NCBI RefSeq assembly: GCF_029989365.1
Contig: NZ_JAPRAQ010000022.1
Span: 1 to 64,000 of the forward strand
Source: Bradyrhizobium sp. Arg816
Lineage (GTDB): Bacteria; Pseudomonadota; Alphaproteobacteria; Rhizobiales; Xanthobacteraceae
DNA length: 64,000 bases
Reading direction: 5' to 3'
A program made the position numbers and the translations under genes. The notes below the pieces were generated by a model. It had not been told where the DNA came from and made no database searches. It saw only the letters and a list, made by a program, of their open reading frames with translations. Numbering within the stretch: position 1 is the first letter of the stretch; every line of letters begins with the position of its first letter. Below are positions 1 through 7,728 of the stretch, one piece after another.

Positions 1-648
1 AGCCGCGCCAGGTCGGGCCGCAGGCGCGGCCGGCGAAGGCGACGGCGTAGCCGCAGGTGCCGGCGCCGGACGTGCGGGTGCTGCTGCGGGCGGCGTTGCC
101 GCTGCCGGCGGAGTCGGAGCGGGACGCGCGGCAGGCGGAGCTGCTGCGGGAGGCGGCGTCGGCGTGTGATGCTGCGCGGCCGGGGGCGGCGGAGTTGGCG
201 CAGGCGCATGCTGCTGGGGTGCCGCAGCCGGAGGCGGCGACGGCTGCTTGGGAGCTGCCGGCGGCGGGGGTGGCGGCGGAGGCGGAGGTGCCGGACGTGC
301 CGCAGGCGGAGGAGGCGGTGGTGGTGTCGGGCGCGACGGCGCGGCAGCCGGCGGCGGCGGAGCGGGAGGATGCGGAGGTGCTGCTGCGGGCGGCGGCGCC
401 GTGGGGTGCGCAGGAGCTGCGGGCGGTGCTGCGGCAGGAGGAGGTGGTGCGGCAGGGCGTGCGCCAGGCGGCGGTCCCTTCGGTGCTTCCTTCGGAGGAG
501 GCTGCTTCGATTTGTCGTTCTCTGGTGGTTGTGTCTGCGCCTGCGCGACCACGAGCGGCGGCGCGCTTTGCGCATGCGATGCGGAGCTTGCGAATTGCAT
601 CGCGGTTAGAGCCGTCGTTGCAAGCAGCACGAAACGAAGGTTGGTCAT
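1..648 (-). CDS. Pro/Ala-rich exported protein, N-terminal part (probable OmpA-family)
   Basis: Reading the minus strand from ATG at 648 gives 216 codons with no stop, running off the left edge. It begins MTNLRFVLLATTALTAM and continues to a signal-peptidase-like site after SASHA, then a short Gln-rich stretch and a very long Pro/Ala-rich region (runs of P and A, with a KQPPPKEAPKGPPPG stretch). A GGGGAAG ribosome site lies 9 bases before the ATG. Bradyrhizobium OmpA-family proteins often carry such an N-terminal Pro/Ala extension before the peptidoglycan-binding domain, so this is the likely identity, but that domain lies outside the window. Plus-strand reading frames here are antisense by-products of the low-complexity DNA. 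Confidence 0.75.
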   Translation of the reverse strand, partial: MTNLRFVLLATTALTAMQFASSASHAQSAPPLVVAQAQTQPPENDKSKQPPPKEAPKGPPPGARPAAPPPPAAAPPAAPAHPTAPPPAAAPPHPPAPPPPAAAPSRPTPPPPPPPAARPAPPPPPPPPPPAAPKQPSPPPAAAPQQHAPAPTPPPPAAQHHTPTPPPAAAPPAARPAPTPPAAATPPAAAPARPAPAPAATPSPSPAAPAARPGAA

Positions 649-834
649 GATGGTGAACTTCCCCGGAAGGTTCTTTGACGAAGTGTCGGGATGAACGGCT
701 ACGCGTTAGGCCGGAATGTGGCGGGCGAAGAGGTCGCGGCCCGATTTATTTCTGCACGCAAATCACCTCACTATGGTGACGTTCATTGCGCATTCAGACG
801 CAGGTTGCAATTGCCTCACATGTGATGCTTCGCC

Positions 835-1086
835 TCATGTGTGATCGCGCAACGAACCTGCATCCGTCGCGGGATTCGGCGTGAGCGGTCCGTTCGGTCC
901 GCGCGATGGAATCTCTTCCGGCATGTGGCCCGGCAATTCGTCGGGCTGTGGTGATTCGCCGGGTTCGCGCACCGGCGGCGTGATTTCAGGCTGCGGATTG
1001 CCCGGCGGAATTCCAGGCGGCGGCTCCGTGGGCGTGCCGGGCGTCGACGGCGGAATCTCGGGCGGTTCGATCGGCATCAGCATCAT
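835..1086 (-). CDS. small proline-rich hypothetical protein
   Basis: An 83-residue frame starting at tandem ATG codons (1086/1083), MMLMPIEPPEIPPSTPG, composed of Pro/Glu/Gly-rich repeats down to the stop. No signal peptide or known domain is visible. A TTG start nine codons upstream is possible. The PxxPP-type composition looks like a genuine low-complexity protein rather than a shadow, but there is no good ribosome site and no family I recognise. The opposite strand also has an open frame, so coding on this strand is only moderately supported. Confidence 0.45.
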   Translation of the reverse strand: MMLMPIEPPEIPPSTPGTPTEPPPGIPPGNPQPEITPPVREPGESPQPDELPGHMPEEIPSRGPNGPLTPNPATDAGSLRDHT

Positions 1087-1161
1087 CAAGGTCAGTTGTC
1101 GGGAGAACGACAACGATGATGCCGCGCCGATGTTCCTTGTCGCGTCGTCTTGGAGCGCGCC

Positions 1162-1548
1162 CTATTCCGGCGCGTGGCAAACGGCCTCGATGTTGTGGCC
1201 ATCGGGATCGAGCACGAACGCGCCATAGTAGTTCGCATGATAATGCGGGCGGATGCCGGGCGCGCCGTTGTCGCGGCCACCGGCCGCCATGGCTGCCTTG
1301 TAGAAGGCGTCGACCGTGGCGCGGTCCTTCGCGACGATCGCGACATGCACCGGCTTGTTCATGGCGCCTTCGGCCCCGAACCAGAAGTCCGGCTTGCCGT
1401 CGGCGCCGAAGCCTGCGGCCGGAGCGTGGCCGGTCTGCTCCGCCGTCACTTCCATGATCAGGCCGTAGCCGAGCGGCGCAAGCGCTTTGGCATAGAACGC
1501 TTTCGTGCGCTCATAGTCGGAGACGGAGAAACCCAAATGGTCGATCAT
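1162..1548 (-). CDS. VOC family protein (glyoxalase/bleomycin-resistance fold)
   Basis: A 128-residue protein of typical VOC length. The N-terminus MIDHLGFSVSDYERTKAFY is the classic first beta-alpha unit with the metal-ligand-type His at position 4, and the C-terminal FVLDPDGHNIEAV is the conserved closing strand with Asp-Pro-Asp-Gly-His-Asn-x-Glu. VOC proteins use a divalent metal in glyoxalase, dioxygenase, epimerase or resistance reactions, and the substrate cannot be told from sequence. The start ATG is followed at once by the domain, so nothing is missing. It sits alone on the minus strand, upstream of the proline-rich small ORF. Confidence 0.9.
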   Translation of the reverse strand: MIDHLGFSVSDYERTKAFYAKALAPLGYGLIMEVTAEQTGHAPAAGFGADGKPDFWFGAEGAMNKPVHVAIVAKDRATVDAFYKAAMAAGGRDNGAPGIRPHYHANYYGAFVLDPDGHNIEAVCHAPE

Positions 1549-1572
1549 CGCAACCTCCGTTGTTGGTCCCTG

Positions 1573-2454
1573 TCAGCGCGACAGGAACGTATTGCTCCGT
1601 GTCTTGCGCGCGATCGCAAAGCCGCGCGCGACCATGTCAGCGATACAATCCTGCTGCCATTCGTTTTGTGACAGATGCTCGATCACCACCGCGCGCGGCC
1701 ACAGCGATTGCGGCGCGTCGCGGAAGAAGCCGATCAGCACGCGGTCCTCAAACCCTTCGACGTCGATCTTGAGCGAATCGACTTGGCCGACGCCGGCCTC
1801 ATCCAGAATGCGCGTCAGCCGCAGTGATGGGACCTTGATCGCCTCCGCGCTGGCCGCGCCGGTGACGACGTGCGTGGCGCCGAGATTGCCGCCGCCGCTC
1901 TCGATCATCAGCTCGCCGTCGCTGTCACCGGCGGCAGCCTGCACCAAACGAACCTGCGCCGTCTTCGACGCGGCGTGGTTGAACGAGAGCCGTCCAAACG
2001 TCATCGGATGCGGTTCGATCGCGACCACCTTGCCATGGGTGCCGACCTGCTGCGCCATCACCAAGGCAAAGGTGCCGACATTGGCGCCGACGTCGACGAA
2101 CACGCCGCCTGCCGGCGTGTGCTGGCGCAGGAAATCGAGCTCGTCGAGATTGTAGTCGGGATTGAACAGCGCGCCGCGCTCGGTCGCGCTGCCCTGGTGG
2201 TAGAAGCGGAACGAGGCGCCCTGGTACTGCACATCGATCGGCCCGCCGCGCATCAGGTTGACCAGCCGCGACATCCACGGGCGGAACGCACCGCGCTTCA
2301 GCCCCGACTGTTGCGCAAGGCGGATGATCGCAGCCTGCGCCGCGTTCGGCGCAAACGCGCCGAACGGCGCGGTCGAAGGGGCGTTGTCGGGCGTCAAGCA
2401 GGTGGTCCTCGTTGCAAGCGGCGCATGCATAGCCGGTTTTGATGAGGACTCCAA
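1573..2454 (-). CDS. FkbM family methyltransferase
   Basis: A 293-residue protein whose centre carries the SAM-binding motif GGVFVDVGANVGTFALVMA, followed by VVAIEPHPMTFGRLSFN and the conserved VDSLKIDVEGFEDRVLIG typical of FkbM methyltransferases. The family O-methylates sugars or small molecules, often in polysaccharide or secondary-metabolite pathways. The N-terminal ~50 residues are outside the core, and ATG at codon 8 is an alternative start. There are no glycan genes nearby, so its acceptor is unknown. A palindromic repeat begins just upstream of the gene. Confidence 0.9.
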   Translation of the reverse strand: MESSSKPAMHAPLATRTTCLTPDNAPSTAPFGAFAPNAAQAAIIRLAQQSGLKRGAFRPWMSRLVNLMRGGPIDVQYQGASFRFYHQGSATERGALFNPDYNLDELDFLRQHTPAGGVFVDVGANVGTFALVMAQQVGTHGKVVAIEPHPMTFGRLSFNHAASKTAQVRLVQAAAGDSDGELMIESGGGNLGATHVVTGAASAEAIKVPSLRLTRILDEAGVGQVDSLKIDVEGFEDRVLIGFFRDAPQSLWPRAVVIEHLSQNEWQQDCIADMVARGFAIARKTRSNTFLSR

Positions 2455-2471
2455 TGTTGCGGGAAAAGAAT

Positions 2472-2557
2472 GTAGCCCGGATGGAGCGCAGCGAAATCCG
2501 GGGTTCTCGCCGCTCTAATAGACCGTCCCGGATTGCGCTTCGCTCCATCCGGGCTAC
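2472..2557. repeat. Palindromic repeat family A, copy 1
   Basis: Imperfect inverted repeat with outer arms GTAGCCCGGATGGAGC and GCTCCATCCGGGCTAC and inner arms CGAAATCCGG / CCGGATTGCG. Near-identical copies lie at 19358-19441 and 62773-62860. This copy sits between the FkbM gene start and the end of the ABC transporter, ending five bases before the latter's stop codon. It could form a long hairpin in either transcript. Confidence 0.9.
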
Positions 2558-2562
2558 GGACC

Positions 2563-4521
2563 TTACGCCGCCTTTTTTGGAGCGGCCTTGCGCTGCCTCA
2601 GGAATCGCCCGAGCAGCTTGCGTTTGCCCTTGCGCGGGATCAGGTCGATATCGCTGACGAGCTTGGCGCCGCCCTTGCGGCGTTCCAGCACGATCTTGCG
2701 GCTGTGGAAGGCTTCCAGCTCGACGCGATGGGCGACGCTGACGATGGTCGCTTTCGGCAGCTCGTCGGTGACCATCTGCATCATCTTGTCCTGGCTCTTC
2801 TCGTCGAGCGCGGAGGTCGCTTCATCGAGCACGACGATGTCGGGGTTGTGCAGGAGCAGCCGCGCGAAGGCGAGGCGCTGCTTCTCGCCGCCTGACAACG
2901 TCTGGTCCCACGGTCCCTCTTCTTCGATCTTCTCCTTGAGGTGGTCGAGGCCGACCTTGCGCAGGGCCTCGCCGATCTCATCGATGGTCCAGTCGTCCTC
3001 CGCGCCGGGATAGGCGACGGCGCGGCGCAAGCTGCCGGACGGCACGTAAGGCCGCTGCGGCAGCATGAACAGCCGCCGGTCGGGATGGAAATTGACGCTG
3101 CCGCCGCCCCAGGGCCAGAGCCCCGCAATGGCGCGCACCAGCGTGCTCTTGCCGGTGCCGGATTCACCGGCGACTAGCAGCCGCTCGCCCGGCTCGATCA
3201 CCACCTCGGTTTCGCCGACCACGGCGGTGCCGTCGTCGAGTGTGACGGAGAGATCCTTCATCTCCAGCATGGCCTCGTTGCTGGTCTCGCCGCGCTTGAT
3301 GCGGCCGAGGCCGTCGCCCTGCTCGGCGCGCTCCAGGCCATCGAGCGACATCATCAGCGAGCCGATGCGACGCGCGCAGGCATTCCAGTCGGCAAGCCGC
3401 GGATAATTGTCGACCAGCCAGCCGAACGCGCTCTGCACGATGGTGAAGGCGGAGGCCGCCTGCATCACCTGCCCGAGTGTCATGCTGCCGTCGAGGAATT
3501 TTGGCGCGCAGAGCAGAAGAGGGACCACGGGCGCAACAAGGCTCGAGCCTTGCGAGACCAGCGTCGTGCGCATGTGCTGGCCGGCCAAACGCGCCCACTG
3601 CCGCAGCACGTTGGTGAAATTGCGGTCGATGCCGCCGCGCTCCTCCTCCTCGCCGCCGAGCAGCGCGATGCTCTCGCCGTTCTCGCGCACGCGCGTCAGC
3701 GTGTAGCGGAAATCGGCCTCGGCCTGGTTCTTGTCCTCGGAGACCTGCACGAAGCGCCGGCCGATCACCAGGATCGAACCGGAGGCGATCGCTGCATAAA
3801 GGATCGCGGCGATGACGAGGAAGCCGGGGATGGTCATGGTCGATCCCGCAAGCGTGACCGTGAGCGCGCCGCCGATGGTCCAGAGCACGATGATGAACGT
3901 GACCGCCGACAGCAGCGCCGATGTCACGCCGGCGAGGAAATCGACCGGGGAATCGGTCGCCACGCGCAGATCCTCGGCGATGCGATATTCCGGGTTCTTA
4001 TGGTCGCCGCCGACCAGGTTGAGCTGATAATAGCGCCCGTTGGCCAGCCAGCGCGTCAGCACGCTTGCCGTGAGCCAGGCGCGCCAGCGGCGCTGAATTC
4101 CCATCCGCGCGAACACCTGCGCGACGCCGAGCACGATGCTGCCGATCGCGAGCGGGAAGAACACCGCCGTGAGATGGAAGACGGTGGCCGCCTCGCGCTT
4201 CTCGATGGCGTCGAAGATCGCGCGATTCCAGACATTGATGCCGTATTGAAAGCCGACGGTGAGGACGATCAACACGACGAGGCCGATCGAGTAGAGCCAC
4301 GCCAGCCGGTCGCCGTTGCGGCCCCAGAAGCCGCGTGCGCTGATCCAGAACCGCGTCAGCAGATAGTCCTTGCGAGCTTGCTCAGCCTCCTCGGGCGAGA
4401 GTTCGGGATCGGGCTCAATAACCTCCGGCGGCGGCGGCGCGACCGCATCGCCATTCTCGCCCTCGATCTCGACAATGGGCGGCTTCCTGCCCTGTTCGCG
4501 CTTTGCGGCCGGCTTGTGCAT
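2563..4521 (-). CDS. SbmA/BacA-like ABC transporter with fused ATPase domain (BclA/YddA type)
   Basis: A 652-residue fused permease-ATPase. Residues ~55-390 are the membrane region of the SbmA/BacA-like ABC_membrane_2 family: FQYGINVWNRAIFDAIEKRE (90-110) and the RRWRAWLT / NPEYRIAEDLRVATDSPVDF stretches are characteristic. The nucleotide-binding domain follows, with Walker A GESGTGKST (~452-460), signature LSGGEKQR and Walker B IVVLDEATSALDE, so the ATPase should be active. The N-terminal 50 residues are acidic and proline-rich. In Bradyrhizobium, BclA is such a BacA-like protein with ATPase, importing antimicrobial peptides. YddA/vitamin-B12-type relatives share the layout, so function is inferred only. 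No partner genes adjoin it. Confidence 0.9.
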   Translation of the reverse strand: MHKPAAKREQGRKPPIVEIEGENGDAVAPPPPEVIEPDPELSPEEAEQARKDYLLTRFWISARGFWGRNGDRLAWLYSIGLVVLIVLTVGFQYGINVWNRAIFDAIEKREAATVFHLTAVFFPLAIGSIVLGVAQVFARMGIQRRWRAWLTASVLTRWLANGRYYQLNLVGGDHKNPEYRIAEDLRVATDSPVDFLAGVTSALLSAVTFIIVLWTIGGALTVTLAGSTMTIPGFLVIAAILYAAIASGSILVIGRRFVQVSEDKNQAEADFRYTLTRVRENGESIALLGGEEEERGGIDRNFTNVLRQWARLAGQHMRTTLVSQGSSLVAPVVPLLLCAPKFLDGSMTLGQVMQAASAFTIVQSAFGWLVDNYPRLADWNACARRIGSLMMSLDGLERAEQGDGLGRIKRGETSNEAMLEMKDLSVTLDDGTAVVGETEVVIEPGERLLVAGESGTGKSTLVRAIAGLWPWGGGSVNFHPDRRLFMLPQRPYVPSGSLRRAVAYPGAEDDWTIDEIGEALRKVGLDHLKEKIEEEGPWDQTLSGGEKQRLAFARLLLHNPDIVVLDEATSALDEKSQDKMMQMVTDELPKATIVSVAHRVELEAFHSRKIVLERRKGGAKLVSDIDLIPRKGKRKLLGRFLRQRKAAPKKAA

Positions 4522-4573
4522 GCGCGGATAACGCGAACCAAATCAATCGGTTCCCGTTGGTTCCGTGCCAGCC

Positions 4574-6730
4574 TTACTCGGCGGCGCCATCGCGGACCGG
4601 CCGGAGCCTCGCGGCCCGATGCAGAACCCGCGACAATTCCTCAATCGAATAGGGCTTCTGCACGAGATCGAAGCCGGCGGCGCCATCTTGTGACAGGGCC
4701 TGACTGTAGCCCGTGGTCAGCACGATCGGCACGCGGATGCCGCGGTCGCGGATCGCCTGCGCCAGATCGAGCCCGGTCATCCCGGGCATCACCACGTCGG
4801 AGAATACGACGTCGAAGCGATCTGCGTCGACGGTGAGCTCGGCAAGCGCGTCGGTGGCGTTGTCGACCAAAGTGATGCTGTAACCGAGCTCGGTGAGGCC
4901 GTCGGCAGCGAAATTGGCGAGCTCGATATTGTCCTCGACCAACAGCACCGACATGCCGCTGCCGGCCACTGCCGGCGCGGTGTTGGGCGCCTGCCGTTGC
5001 GGCAGCAGGTCCGCGGGCACGCGCGGCAGATAGAGTGAGAAGGTGCTGCCCTGGCCGACCTCGCTCGCGACGGTGACCTCGCCGCCGGATTGCCGGGCGA
5101 AGCCGAACACCTGCGACAGGCCGAGACCGGTGCCCTGGCCGACCTGCTTGGTGGTGAAGAACGGCTCGAAGATGCGGCCTAATCGTGCGGCGGGAATGCC
5201 GATGCCGGTGTCGCTGACGGCGACGCTGACGAAGCCATCGCTGCCTGAAAGATCATGGCCGCCCGAGACGTGCACCAATGTATCGGGTACGGACGCCGCC
5301 GCCTGCACGGCGAAGGTGATCCTGCCTTTGCCCTGCATGGCGTCGCGCGCATTGGTCGCCATGTTGATCAGAGCCGTCTCGAACTGGCCGGCATCGGCCT
5401 TGACGAGGCAGGGCTCGGTCGGCAGCCGGATTCCGATCTCGATCGCCGGCCCGAGCAGCGTGGCGAGCATGTCGTGCAGCGACTGCATCCGCTCCCCGAC
5501 GTCGAACACTTCCGGTTTCAGGGTCTGGCGCCGCGCGAACGCCAGCAGCTGCGAGGTCAGCTTGGCGGCGCGCGCGACCGCGTCCGCAATGGCATTGATG
5601 TAGCGCTGCCGCCGCTCCTCGCTCAGCTGCGGCCGGTTCAACAGGTCGACCGAGGCGCGGATCACGGTGAGGAGATTGTTGAAGTCGTGCGCGACACCGC
5701 CGGTGAGCTGGCCGAGCGCTTCCAGCCGCTGGCTGTGCTTGAGCGCCTCCTCGGCCTCGCGTCGCTTTGCAGCCTCGGTCTGGAGGTGCTGGGTGCGCCG
5801 GAACGCCAGCGCCAGCAGCACGAACAGGAGTGCGGTGGCGGGCACGCCGAACACCAGATGCTGGCCCATGGTGGCGAGCCAGCGCGCGCGGATCGCCGAG
5901 GTCTCGAGCCCGGCGCTGACATAGATCGGATATTCGGCGACGCGCCTGTAGCCGACGCGCCGCTCGATTCCGTCCGAGGGCCAGGCGATGGTGATGAGGC
6001 CGTGCTCGGGGTGAGCGGCGATCTGCTGCCCGACCGGTCCGGTCGGATCGAGCCGGAAGTCGCGGTCGAGCCGGGGAAAATGGGTGAGCACCACGCCGTC
6101 CGTGCGTCCCATGGCGAAGAAGCTGCCGGGATCGGAGCCGATCCTGGCATAAAAGCTCTCGAAATATTCCGGCAGGACGGAGGCCTGGATGACGCCGATG
6201 AAGCTGCCATCGTCGGCTTCGCGGCGCCGGCTCATGCCGAAGAAGCGTGCCCCCTGATAGGGCGGACGCGGCGTCAGGGCTGCGCCGACGAACGTGCCAA
6301 TGTTCTGGTCGACATGGGCGTAGAAGTAGTCACGGTCCGCAAAACTCAGATCCTGCGGTGGCGAGACGAGGCTGTTGACCAGCGATTTCCCGTTCGCGTC
6401 GAAGATCCAGGCCGATTTGAGCTGCGGCAGCGCATCGGTCAGCCGTTTCAGGCGGCGATGCAGCGCCGGTTCGCGCGAACGGATGACGTCGTCGGGAAGG
6501 CCGCGCACGACCTCGTTGAGCTCGGCAAGGCTGCGGTCGATGGTCTCGAACACCTTGAGCGCGTGCTCATGGGCGACATCGAGCGTGCGCTCGATCTCGC
6601 GGTCGGCGATGTCCTTTGTCGATGTGTAGGAGATCGTGGAGGTGAAGACGAACAGTGCAATCGGCAGCGCCAGGGATGCCGCCATCATCCACTGCAACAG
6701 TCTCAGCGAGTTGCGTTGCGCACCCTGCAC
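4574..6730 (-). CDS. Hybrid sensor histidine kinase / response regulator
   Basis: A 718-residue protein. Transmembrane segments at ~13-32 and ~291-311 bracket a periplasmic Cache/PDC-like sensing region (~33-290, containing FADRDYFYAHV and IYVSAGLE). The cytoplasmic part has the dimerisation/phosphoacceptor helix LTGGVAHDFNNLL (His348), an HATPase domain with NMATNARDAM (N box), VAVSDTGIGIP (G1) and GTGLGLSQVFG (G2), then a receiver domain from ~593 (VLLVEDN) with phosphoacceptor Asp645 in VVFSDVVMPG and the conserved Lys in DLVQKPYS. There is no output domain, so it likely signals through a phosphorelay or a separate regulator not seen here. The ligand is unknown. Confidence 0.93.
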   Translation of the reverse strand: MQGAQRNSLRLLQWMMAASLALPIALFVFTSTISYTSTKDIADREIERTLDVAHEHALKVFETIDRSLAELNEVVRGLPDDVIRSREPALHRRLKRLTDALPQLKSAWIFDANGKSLVNSLVSPPQDLSFADRDYFYAHVDQNIGTFVGAALTPRPPYQGARFFGMSRRREADDGSFIGVIQASVLPEYFESFYARIGSDPGSFFAMGRTDGVVLTHFPRLDRDFRLDPTGPVGQQIAAHPEHGLITIAWPSDGIERRVGYRRVAEYPIYVSAGLETSAIRARWLATMGQHLVFGVPATALLFVLLALAFRRTQHLQTEAAKRREAEEALKHSQRLEALGQLTGGVAHDFNNLLTVIRASVDLLNRPQLSEERRQRYINAIADAVARAAKLTSQLLAFARRQTLKPEVFDVGERMQSLHDMLATLLGPAIEIGIRLPTEPCLVKADAGQFETALINMATNARDAMQGKGRITFAVQAAASVPDTLVHVSGGHDLSGSDGFVSVAVSDTGIGIPAARLGRIFEPFFTTKQVGQGTGLGLSQVFGFARQSGGEVTVASEVGQGSTFSLYLPRVPADLLPQRQAPNTAPAVAGSGMSVLLVEDNIELANFAADGLTELGYSITLVDNATDALAELTVDADRFDVVFSDVVMPGMTGLDLAQAIRDRGIRVPIVLTTGYSQALSQDGAAGFDLVQKPYSIEELSRVLHRAARLRPVRDGAAE

Positions 6731-6876
6731 AGTCGCTCCGGTCCCTGACCGGAGAGCTTACTTGAAACTCCCGCTGGGAAGGAAGCGGCTTGTCGATGGA
6801 ACCGGAGGTTGCAATCCGGACGTTCGCCCGCGGTGCGGGCTATGGCAAATTCTACTCAAACTGAGGTTGATCGTAG

Positions 6877-6902
6877 AATGCCCCGGCCGTCGCGGCCGGG
6901 GG
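6877..6902 (-). terminator. Hairpin after sdhB
   Basis: GC-only inverted repeat (GCCCCGGCC / GGCCGGGGGC with a short loop) lying about 20 bases past the sdhB stop codon. There is no strong U-run after it on the minus strand, so it may be a weak terminator or a 3'-end stabilising hairpin. Confidence 0.5.
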
Positions 6903-6920
6903 CCGTAGCATGAACGAGGC

Positions 6921-7703
6921 CTAGATCTGGCGCTCGACCATCTTGAGCTTGAGCTCGGCGATGGCTTCCGCCGGGTTGAGACCCTTCGGGCAGGCCTTGG
7001 CGCAGTTCATGATGGTATGGCAGCGGTAGAGGCGGAACGGGTCCTCGAGATTGTCGAGGCGCTCGCCGGTCGCCTCGTCGCGGGAGTCGGAGACCCAGCG
7101 GTTGGCCTGGAGCAGGGCGGCCGGGCCGAGATAGCGATCGCTGTTCCACCAATAGCTCGGGCACGAGGTCGAGCAGCAGGCGCACAGGATGCACTCGTAG
7201 AGGCCGTCGAGCTTCTCGCGGTCCTCATGGCTCTGGCGCCATTCCTTCTGCGGCGTCGGCGAGGTCGTCTTCAGCCACGGCTCGACCGAGGCGTACTGCG
7301 CGTAGAAATTGGTCAGGTCGGGAACGAGGTCCTTCACGACAGGCTGGTGCGGCAGCGGATTGATCTTGACCGCGCCGTCCTTGACGTCGTGCATCGAGCG
7401 GGTGCAGGCGAGCGTGTTCTGGCCGTCGATGTTCATCGCGCAGGAGCCGCAGACGCCTTCACGGCAGGAGCGGCGGAAGGTCAGCGACGGATCGATGTTG
7501 TTCTTGATCCAGATCAGGCCGTCCAACACCATCGGACCGCAATCATGGGTGTCGACGTAATAGGTGTCGACGCTCGGATTCTTGCCGTCGTCCGGATTCC
7601 AGCGATAGACGCGGAATTCGCGAACGTCGGTCGCGCCCGCGGGCTTCGGCCAGGTCTTGCCGCCGGTGATCCTGGAGTTCTTCGGAAGTGCGAATTCAAC
7701 CAT
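6921..7703 (-). CDS. sdhB: Succinate dehydrogenase iron-sulfur subunit
   Basis: A 260-residue protein carrying all three iron-sulfur ligand sets in order: [2Fe-2S] in SCREGVCGSCAMNI plus a later Cys, [4Fe-4S] in CILCACCSTSCPSYW, and [3Fe-4S] in CHTIMNCAKACPKGLNPA. It transfers electrons from the SdhA flavin to the quinone site of the membrane anchors in complex II of the inner membrane. It is last in a minus-strand sdhC-sdhD-sdhA-sdhB operon and starts 25 bases after the sdhA stop. Confidence 0.98.
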   Translation of the reverse strand: MVEFALPKNSRITGGKTWPKPAGATDVREFRVYRWNPDDGKNPSVDTYYVDTHDCGPMVLDGLIWIKNNIDPSLTFRRSCREGVCGSCAMNIDGQNTLACTRSMHDVKDGAVKINPLPHQPVVKDLVPDLTNFYAQYASVEPWLKTTSPTPQKEWRQSHEDREKLDGLYECILCACCSTSCPSYWWNSDRYLGPAALLQANRWVSDSRDEATGERLDNLEDPFRLYRCHTIMNCAKACPKGLNPAEAIAELKLKMVERQI

Positions 7704-7728
7704 TTCGATTAAGGCCTTCGCTGTTCGC

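Noticed and set aside
57..694. Plus-strand frames rich in Gly, Arg or Ala at the left edge
   Set aside because: Antisense by-products of the Pro/Ala-rich minus-strand gene.
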